Positions 1 to 4,176 of a stretch of DNA of 6,660 nt are shown one piece after another. The notes beneath the pieces were generated by a model. It was not told where the DNA came from. It saw only the letters and a list, made by a program, of their open reading frames with translations, and searched no databases. How positions within the stretch are numbered: the stretch's first letter is position 1; the number at the start of each line of letters is the position of its first letter. The stretch is from Fimenecus sp964614605 (GTDB taxonomy: Bacteria > Bacillota > Clostridia > Oscillospirales > Acutalibacteraceae), in contig CAZTLU010000081.1 in NCBI GenBank assembly GCA_964614605.1, positions 1 to 6,660 on the forward strand, given 5' to 3'. The position numbers and the translations under genes were made by a program.

Positions 1-1
1 G

Positions 2-28
2 GGCGAGGTCAATACCTCGCCTCTTTTT
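2..28 (+). terminator. Rho-independent terminator of a gene left of the window
   Basis: A perfect 8-bp stem (GGCGAGGT at 2-9 paired with ACCTCGCC at 14-21) with a CAAT loop is followed by TCTTTTT. The T-run lies on the plus-strand side, so it ends transcription entering from the left. The neighbouring minus-strand regulator stops at 36 and would run through the same hairpin, but a T-run for that direction would lie outside the window and cannot be judged. Confidence 0.75.
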
Positions 29-35
29 ATCTCAA

Positions 36-293
36 TTATATCTTCCACTTATCCTTACCAAAGTTTTCACCAAATAATTCCATTGGTTCTACGCAGAAAA
101 AATTCCCTAATCTAATAATTGTTTCTACCGTAACTTCATTGGGCATTTCACCGTTTTCGATTCTGTTTAGCATTTCAACACTAATTCCCGATATTTTTGC
201 CATTTTTTCTTTTGAAAATTCATAATGCTCTCTTAACCAAACTAAATTTTTTATAAATATTTTCCAACTTTTATCGTCTTTGTAAGATTTCAT
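36..293 (-). CDS. Small XRE-family helix-turn-helix regulator
   Basis: This 85-residue protein is almost entirely one Cro/C1-type (XRE) helix-turn-helix domain, at about residues 12-75. The segment SKEKMAKISGISVEMLNRIE has the usual pattern: a positioning helix, a turn at SGIS, then a recognition helix ending in the common R-I-E-N-G. The last helices (ETIIRLGNFFCVEPMELF) are also typical of the family. It presumably binds DNA as a dimer and represses or activates nearby promoters; the target is not known. The start is supported by GAGGTGAT at 297-304, a full match to the 16S anti-Shine-Dalgarno, three bases before ATG. It is divergent from the XRE gene at 434 with a shared control region, and the sequence is AT-rich. 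No second domain such as a peptidase or ligand-binding region is present. The family is confident; the role is inferred. Confidence 0.85.
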   Translation of the reverse strand: MKSYKDDKSWKIFIKNLVWLREHYEFSKEKMAKISGISVEMLNRIENGEMPNEVTVETIIRLGNFFCVEPMELFGENFGKDKWKI

Positions 294-315
294 TTTATCA
301 CCTCAAATTATTTGC

Positions 316-335
316 AAAGGAACTGTAGTTCCTTT
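316..335. promoter_or_regulatory. Palindrome in the leader of the minus-strand XRE gene (candidate operator or RNA hairpin)
   Basis: AAAGGAACT (316-324) and AGTTCCTTT (327-335) form a perfect 9-bp inverted repeat around a 2-base centre. It lies between the predicted minus-strand promoter (364-392) and the start codon at 293, so it would be transcribed into the leader. It has no T-run after it on either strand, which argues against a terminator. A dimeric XRE-protein operator is the most natural reading; an RNA hairpin affecting the leader is the alternative. Confidence 0.5.
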
Positions 336-363
336 TATGTTAGCCCATTACGGACTTAATGCT

Positions 364-392
364 ATTTTAGCCCTTTAAGAGCTAAAAGTCAA
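364..392 (-). promoter_or_regulatory. Predicted sigma-A promoter for the minus-strand XRE gene
   Basis: Read on the minus strand, TTGACT (387-392, five of six matches to TTGACA) is followed after exactly 17 bases by TAAAAT (364-369, five of six matches to TATAAT). Transcription would start near 357 and give a leader of about 64 bases before the ATG at 293. The -35 box overlaps that of the plus-strand promoter for the gene at 434. Confidence 0.6.
365..387. promoter_or_regulatory. Inverted repeat inside the divergent promoter region (candidate operator)
   Basis: TTTTAGC (365-371) and GCTAAAA (381-387) form a perfect 7-bp inverted repeat with a 9-base spacer. It covers the -10 box and spacer of the minus-strand promoter and ends just before the -35 box of the plus-strand promoter. 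A protein bound here would block the minus promoter and could affect the plus one. The centre-to-centre spacing of 16 bases suits a dimeric helix-turn-helix regulator, but this is inference. Confidence 0.45.
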
Positions 393-417
393 CAGCCCAA
401 AAAGAACTATTTATAAT
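389..417 (+). promoter_or_regulatory. Predicted sigma-A promoter for the plus-strand XRE gene
   Basis: TCAACA (389-394, four of six matches to TTGACA) and a perfect TATAAT (412-417) are separated by exactly 17 bases. Transcription would start near 424, leaving only about 10 bases before the ATG at 434. The leader would therefore be very short, holding just the GGTGAT ribosome binding site at 425-430. Confidence 0.6.
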
Positions 418-433
418 ATAAGTCGGTGATAAT

Positions 434-640
434 ATGAAATATAATGAAAGAATACGTAGTCTGCGAGAAGATGCCGATATGACACAGACGGATATAGCAA
501 AAATATTTGATGTAGGACAAAAAACGGTATCGAATTGGGAAAGCGGAAGAAACGAACCACCATATGATATTTTAATAAAATATGCTCGTTATTTTAATGT
601 AACAACAGATTACATATTAGGAATATCCGACACGCTATAA
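434..640 (+). CDS. Small XRE-family repressor-like regulator
   Basis: The 68-residue product is a single Cro/C1-type helix-turn-helix domain. Residues 4-14 (NERIRSLREDA) form the first helix. MTQTDIAKIF (16-25) and the recognition helix around VGQKTVSNWESGRNEP (27-42) form the DNA-binding core. The ending YFNVTTDYILGISD is very common in phage- and element-encoded repressors of Firmicutes. It most likely binds an operator in the 294-433 region shared with the divergent XRE gene, which would give a mutual or self-controlled pair, but no target is proved. GGTGAT at 425-430 supports the start. The gene is AT-rich and is followed at once by a strong terminator, so it is transcribed alone. It differs clearly in sequence from the regulator at 36-293, so the two are not recent duplicates. 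Confidence 0.88.
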   Translation: MKYNERIRSLREDADMTQTDIAKIFDVGQKTVSNWESGRNEPPYDILIKYARYFNVTTDYILGISDTL

Positions 641-647
641 TAGAAAT

Positions 648-682
648 AAAAACGGCTCCACACTTGAGGGGGAGCCGTTTTT
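648..682. terminator. Bidirectional terminator between convergent genes
   Basis: AAAAACGGCTCC (648-659) pairs perfectly with GGAGCCGTTTTT (671-682) around an 11-base loop. On the plus strand the T-run ends the XRE gene that stops at 640. On the minus strand the mirrored T-run, continued by ATTT, can end the operon whose last gene stops at 767. The loop contains CTTGAGGG, resembling the terminal hairpins of the palindromic repeats elsewhere in the window, so this may be the left end of a decayed copy. Confidence 0.8.
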
Positions 683-700
683 GCTTGCAAAAATGACTGA

Positions 701-760
701 GGGGGGATATTTGCCCCCTTCCGTCGGCTTCGCCGCCACCTTCACCTCGTCGGGGGAAGG
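701..760. repeat. Degenerate GC-rich palindromic intergenic repeat
   Basis: This stretch is far richer in G and C than its surroundings and holds no gene. It contains a GGGGG/CCCCC inverted repeat (702-706 with 714-718), then CGGC-TTC-GCCG (725-735), then CCACCTTC and GGGGAAGG (736-760) with an imperfect stem. The order of a small triloop hairpin followed by CCACCTTC and GGGGAAGG matches the right end of the better-preserved repeat at 2774-2902. It is probably an eroded copy, possibly extending left to the terminator at 648. Confidence 0.5.
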
Positions 761-766
761 TTATTT

Positions 767-1459
767 TTATTTAACCTTTAACGTTTTCAAATATTCCTTT
801 TGCTCTTTTGTTATCCTATAACTTTCCACTGCTTTTTCAATTGCCTTATTATGAGTCCATTTATCAAGGGATTTATTCTCAATATATGGCAGAGCTTTCT
901 CCCATTGCTTTGCAAGGGCGGTAGCAAAATACCATGCAATCATCATATTTATGTAATATTCGTCGGATTTCACGCCCGCAACAAGCTTTAAATACTTTTC
1001 GTCGAAATTTTCGTCAAGATAAAGCTTCATTAACATTCCGATTGCAAAACGAACTTCATATGCGTAGTCAGAAATTAACCATTCATTGATTTTAGGCAAC
1101 AATTTATCGGTATTTTTCTTGAAGACCTTCGGCGTCATCATATCACAGGTCGCCCAATTATCTACATATAGAAGAAAATTATCTAAGGCCGAAACACACT
1201 CATCAAAATCCTTGATTTGCTCAATTAAAAATGCGTGAATGTTATTCTCTTCGTAATATTTATGAGGCAGGATTTTAAGAAAATCTTTCGCTTCTTCTGT
1301 TTTTGCGAATTCCTTTGCGAATTTGCGAAGCTCGGGCACACGCACACCAATAATTTTCTCTTTATCCACCGTGGGCATCAGCTTTGAATGAAAATCACGG
1401 TATTTTAAATCCTGCATTTCAAAAAGTCGGGCTTGTACTGTTTTTTCTATATCTTTCAT
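767..1459 (-). CDS. AlkD-type DNA alkylation repair glycosylase
   Basis: This 230-residue protein belongs to the DNA alkylation repair family of HEAT-like repeat glycosylases typified by Bacillus cereus AlkD. These enzymes remove bulky or positively charged N3- and N7-alkylated purines without flipping the base. The diagnostic segment VDNWATCD (99-106) gives W102 and D106, spaced like the catalytic-site W109 and D113 of AlkD. R137 in YEVRFAI and W176 in MIAWYFAT fit the later DNA-contacting Arg and Trp. The N-terminal GVRVPELRKFAKEF and the helical pairs throughout are typical, and the length is normal for the family. The start lies 3 bases after the stop of the upstream membrane-protein gene. 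Only a distant AAAGG (about 14 bases from ATG) could serve as ribosome binding site, so translation may be coupled. It acts in the cytoplasm on chromosomal DNA. Family call is firm; substrate range is inferred. Confidence 0.9.
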   Translation of the reverse strand: MKDIEKTVQARLFEMQDLKYRDFHSKLMPTVDKEKIIGVRVPELRKFAKEFAKTEEAKDFLKILPHKYYEENNIHAFLIEQIKDFDECVSALDNFLLYVDNWATCDMMTPKVFKKNTDKLLPKINEWLISDYAYEVRFAIGMLMKLYLDENFDEKYLKLVAGVKSDEYYINMMIAWYFATALAKQWEKALPYIENKSLDKWTHNKAIEKAVESYRITKEQKEYLKTLKVK

Positions 1460-1462
1460 AAA

Positions 1463-1873
1463 TTAGTACAGTACCTTTGAGAGAACAAAGCAAGTCCATA
1501 ATGCTACGACAAAAAGTCCCTCGGCAGGAATTGCAAGCTTTGTGTAGGGGCATTTCCAACCCTTATCAACACAGAGGAAAATTGTTCTTGTAACAAAAAC
1601 TGTGGTTGAGAAGAAAAGTCCGCCCACAAGGGAATAAACAGGGGTACCAAGTGCAATTGTGAGATAGAGCAAAAATGCACCGAGCGCGAATGAAATTCCG
1701 CCGTAATAAACACGAATTTCAGTTTTGCCCGCATTGTCAACAGGCTTAACAGCAAATGCCTCGGCATTTTTAATTGGGTTTATGATAAACACAATAGCCA
1801 TACCGAAAAAGTACCCAACAAGACCGATTACCGCGATACTTGCCGGAATGTTTGATAAAAATAATTCTTTCAT
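1463..1873 (-). CDS. Small four-helix membrane protein, DUF4345-like
   Basis: The 136-residue product has four hydrophobic segments, at about residues 12-33, 55-76, 78-101 and 113-134, with no signal-peptide cleavage site, so it is an integral membrane protein. The motif EIRVYYGGISFALGAFLL (52-69), leading into the second helix, resembles the A-x-Y-G-G segment of the DUF4345 family, whose function is unknown. AGGGAG eight bases before the ATG supports this start. It is the first gene of a two-gene minus-strand operon with the AlkD-type glycosylase, separated by 3 bases. No catalytic or transport motif is visible, so I give no function. An alternative is another small four-helix family of similar layout. 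The pairing with a repair gene may be incidental. Confidence 0.7.
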   Translation of the reverse strand: MKELFLSNIPASIAVIGLVGYFFGMAIVFIINPIKNAEAFAVKPVDNAGKTEIRVYYGGISFALGAFLLYLTIALGTPVYSLVGGLFFSTTVFVTRTIFLCVDKGWKCPYTKLAIPAEGLFVVALWTCFVLSKVLY

Positions 1874-1903
1874 AATTACAACTCCCTTAAATTTTATGAT
1901 TCA

Positions 1904-1932
1904 ATATTATCATATTTTCTTTGAATAGTAAA
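1904..1932 (-). promoter_or_regulatory. Possible promoter for the DUF4345-alkD operon
   Basis: On the minus strand TTTACT (1927-1932) and TAATAT (1904-1909) are separated by 17 bases, each with four of six consensus matches. The position, about 30 bases before the ATG at 1873, is right. The region is so AT-rich that other -10-like sequences such as TATGAT are available, so the exact boxes are uncertain. Confidence 0.35.
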
Positions 1933-1987
1933 TTATTAAATTTGATTACAGAAAAATTAAAATTTTGTTACATTATCCCGTAATGAA

Positions 1988-2016
1988 TTGACAAGAATAA
2001 ATGTAAAAGTTATCCT
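1988..2016 (+). promoter_or_regulatory. Predicted sigma-A promoter of the FHA-SEDS-PBP operon
   Basis: A perfect TTGACA (1988-1993) is followed after 17 bases by TATCCT (2011-2016, four of six matches). The start would be near 2023 and the leader about 30 bases long, ending in AGGAGG (2041-2046). No other good promoter is visible before the two downstream genes, so this one probably drives all three. Confidence 0.6.
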
Positions 2017-2053
2017 TATTATAGACATAGTTTAACTAAAAGGAGGCGTGTGT

Positions 2054-2770
2054 ATGGATAATCTTGAATATATTATGCGGTATGTTCTTTGTATTCTTGC
2101 CATTGCGGTTATTGCTAACTGCGTGTGGTCGCTTATCCGTCTGCGCCCCGAAAAAAAGGTGTATGCGGTGCTTGTTAATATGGCAAATAATGAGCAGCAC
2201 CCCATCACCTGCTACGAAACATCAGTCGGCAGAAGCAAGTCCTGCGATGTGGTGTTCACAAATTCCACAGTTTCCCGTTCCCACGCGGTTGTGGCACTTC
2301 GCAAAGACGGATTTTATGTGTTTGACACCGAATCCAAAACGGGAGTATATCTGAACGGCGAAAAAATCGAAAAAAATGCCAAGCTTTCTGACGGTGATGT
2401 AATTGCATTCGGCACGGCGATTATGAAATTCTATATGGGCAATGAGGCAGACAAGGATATTTCTCATAAAAAAGAAAAACCAATACTTCGCCCAAGACTT
2501 GTAAATATTGTTGACGGTGTTGAATTCGACCTTGACGGTGATTATATCACAATCGGCAGAGAAACAGGCAGTAATATTGAAATTTCTGCACCATATATCT
2601 CACGCCGTCAGGCAGAGCTGACACTTCGGCGCAGCAAATGGTGCATTGAAGATTTCGGCAGTATTACAAAAACCACAGTTAACGGCGAGCCCGTTTATAC
2701 AATAACTCCCCTTGCAGACGGCGATGTTATAAGAATGGGTGATTTCGCATTTTTGTATGAGGAGACTTAA
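2054..2770 (+). CDS. Membrane-anchored tandem FHA-domain protein
   Basis: The 238-residue protein has one membrane segment (about 8-28) followed by RLRPEKK, which places the rest in the cytoplasm. Two forkhead-associated domains follow, at about 36-128 and 147-238. FHA domains bind phosphothreonine peptides. The first has all core residues: G59-R60, S74-x-x-H77 and N101-G102. The second has G168-R169, S183 and N210-G211 but Q186 where the family has His, so its phosphopeptide binding may be weaker. I chose the ATG at 2054 over the in-frame GTG at 2048 because AGGAGG (2041-2046) is 7 bases from the ATG but only 1 from the GTG. It is the first gene of an operon with a SEDS glycosyltransferase and a class B PBP. 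By analogy with actinobacterial FhaA/FhaB it probably links cell-wall synthesis to Ser/Thr phosphorylation, though no kinase is in view. Domain calls are firm; the role is inferred. Confidence 0.88.
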   Translation: MDNLEYIMRYVLCILAIAVIANCVWSLIRLRPEKKVYAVLVNMANNEQHPITCYETSVGRSKSCDVVFTNSTVSRSHAVVALRKDGFYVFDTESKTGVYLNGEKIEKNAKLSDGDVIAFGTAIMKFYMGNEADKDISHKKEKPILRPRLVNIVDGVEFDLDGDYITIGRETGSNIEISAPYISRRQAELTLRRSKWCIEDFGSITKTTVNGEPVYTITPLADGDVIRMGDFAFLYEET

Positions 2771-2773
2771 AAA

Positions 2774-2902
2774 GGCTTCTCCTTGAGGAGAAGCTCCGCC
2801 GTAGGCGGTGATGAGGTGTAGGATACGAAGTATCCGTAAAAACAACTTTTCCACCTCATCCGGCAATGCTCCGCATTGCCACCTTCCCCTCAAGGGGAAG
2901 GC
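2774..2902. repeat. Composite palindromic repeat (MITE-like) between the FHA and SEDS genes
   Basis: This 129-base GC-rich element fills nearly all of the gap. In order it has: a terminal hairpin GCTTCTCC-TTGA-GGAGAAGC (2775-2794); CCGCC-GTA-GGCGG (2796-2808); the left arm GATGAGGTG (2810-2818); a central hairpin GGATAC-GAA-GTATCC (2821-2835); the right arm CACCTCATC (2852-2860); GGCAATGC-TCC-GCATTGCC (2862-2880); and a terminal hairpin CCTTCCCC-TCAA-GGGGAAGG (2882-2901). The two ends are inverted copies of each other (18 of 22 positions by eye), and the whole could fold as a cloverleaf or long hairpin. No T-run follows on the plus strand, so read-through into the next gene is likely; on the minus strand the left hairpin is followed by CCTTTTT. 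No transposase or clear target duplication is seen. Confidence 0.75.
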
Positions 2903-2940
2903 ATAAAAGGTAAAAGATTTTAATGGAAGTTGGTGATATT

Positions 2941-4176
2941 ATGCTTAAGAAAACTAAAAATGTTAATTTAGTAATAATGCTTTTTGTGATTACTCTTTTT
3001 CAGCTTACATGTCTTTTCACGCTTATTTCAAAATCCGCTGAAGAATACAGAACCAGCATAATACTCACCTTTGGAATTTACATTTTGGTTGAATACGCAT
3101 ATTTTATCGGCACACGGCTTGTTCTGAAGCGTAAAGGATTTGAGGTTGAGCTGATTGCATTCTTGCTGACCTCAATAGGTCTTTCAATCACCGCAAGCGT
3201 TTACCCCGACAAGGCAATCAAGCAGCTCGCGGCGGCGCTTATCGGTATTGCTGGCTTTATTTTCTTGCAATGGCTTTTGCGCGATTTAAAAAGAGTTATG
3301 GCTTTGCGAATTCCCGCGGCTATAATCGGTGTGGCAATTTTGATGTTCACCCTCGCTTTTGCCTCATTTACAAACGGTGCAAAAAACTGGCTTTATATCG
3401 GTGGAATTTCAATTCAACCCTCTGAAATCGTAAAAGCGATTTTCATTTTCGTTGGTGCGGCAACACTTGAAAAGCTTCAGTCAAACAAAAGCTTGACAAA
3501 ATATATCATTTTTGCCTTTGCCTGCGTAGGCTCACTTTTCTTGATGTCCGATTTCGGCACGGCGCTTATATTCTTCTTTACTTTCATTGTGATTTCCTTT
3601 ATGCGCTCGGGCGATATCAGAACACTTTTCCTCGTTTGCACCGTGGTGCTTATGGGCGGACTTTTAGTGCTGATGTTCAGACCCTATGTTGCAAACCGCT
3701 TTGCCGCTTACGGTCATGTCTGGGAATATTTCGACACCTCGGGCTATCAGCAGACAAGAACTATGATTTATTCTGCCAGCGGAGGACTTTTCGGCGTGGG
3801 GCTGGGCAACGGCAAGCTCCGTGATATTTTTGCCGCTACCGAGGATTTGGTTTTCGGTGTAGTATGTGAAGAATTCGGTATGATTATGGCGGGGGCAATT
3901 CTGCTTTCTTATGTTGCATTGCTTATTTATTCAATCCGCCATTCAAAATATGCCCGCTCATCATTTTATGCAATTGCAGCTTGTGCCGCGGCGGCACTTA
4001 TGCTGTTTCAGGCGGCGCTCAATGTATTCGGCGTTAACGATATTCTGCCAATGACAGGCGTCACTCTGCCATTTATAAGCCGAGGCGGTTCAAGTGTTAT
4101 TGCCTGCTGGTTGCTTTTAGCATTTATCAAGGCAGTTGACCGTAGCACTTACAGATTCGGAGGTGTTCGTCAATGA
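2941..4176 (+). CDS. SEDS-family peptidoglycan glycosyltransferase (FtsW/RodA/SpoVE)
   Basis: This 411-residue polytopic membrane protein has about ten hydrophobic segments and the full SEDS signature. Signature segments are NGAKNWLYIG (145-154), QPSE (159-162), SDFGTA (203-208), GLFGVGLGNG (282-291), ATEDLVFG (299-306), EEFG (310-313) and MTGVTLPFISRGGSS (371-385). D302 in ATEDLVFG matches the extracellular Asp needed for glycan polymerisation in E. coli RodA and FtsW. The enzyme polymerises lipid II at the outer membrane face, working with a class B PBP, here encoded next door with an ATGA overlap. An in-frame ATG at 2923 would add 6 residues. I prefer 2941 because GGTGAT (2932-2937) stands at the same distance as in the two XRE genes, whereas 2923 has only AAAAGG 12 bases away. 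Whether it serves elongation, division or sporulation cannot be told; the neighbours resemble actinobacterial rodA-pbpA. Confidence 0.93.
   Translation: MLKKTKNVNLVIMLFVITLFQLTCLFTLISKSAEEYRTSIILTFGIYILVEYAYFIGTRLVLKRKGFEVELIAFLLTSIGLSITASVYPDKAIKQLAAALIGIAGFIFLQWLLRDLKRVMALRIPAAIIGVAILMFTLAFASFTNGAKNWLYIGGISIQPSEIVKAIFIFVGAATLEKLQSNKSLTKYIIFAFACVGSLFLMSDFGTALIFFFTFIVISFMRSGDIRTLFLVCTVVLMGGLLVLMFRPYVANRFAAYGHVWEYFDTSGYQQTRTMIYSASGGLFGVGLGNGKLRDIFAATEDLVFGVVCEEFGMIMAGAILLSYVALLIYSIRHSKYARSSFYAIAACAAAALMLFQAALNVFGVNDILPMTGVTLPFISRGGSSVIACWLLLAFIKAVDRSTYRFGGVRQ

Noticed and set aside
36..640. Toxin-antitoxin system formed by the two XRE genes
   Set aside because: Both products are DNA-binding domains, and neither resembles a toxin; they are divergent rather than co-transcribed.
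701..760. CRISPR array or tandem repeat, suggested by the repeated GC-rich blocks
   Set aside because: The repeats are palindromic, dispersed and few, with no regular spacers and no cas genes.
1504..1767. Open frame on the minus strand overlapping the DUF4345-like gene
   Set aside because: It lies in another frame of a gene with clear membrane helices and a good ribosome binding site, and its product has no recognisable domain.
1953..1967. AAAATT-AAAATTTT near-palindrome as an operator for the divergent promoters
   Set aside because: It is made only of A and T in an AT-rich spacer, so chance is a sufficient explanation.
2600..2893. Minus-strand open frame spanning the FHA gene end and the palindromic repeat
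   Set aside because: It is antisense to a clear FHA domain and runs into the repeat. No ribosome binding site or family resemblance is seen.
2819..2940. Riboswitch or attenuator controlling the SEDS gene
   Set aside because: The folds are explained by an element also found at 5581-5692 in an unrelated context, and no known aptamer core or terminator T-run is present on the plus strand.
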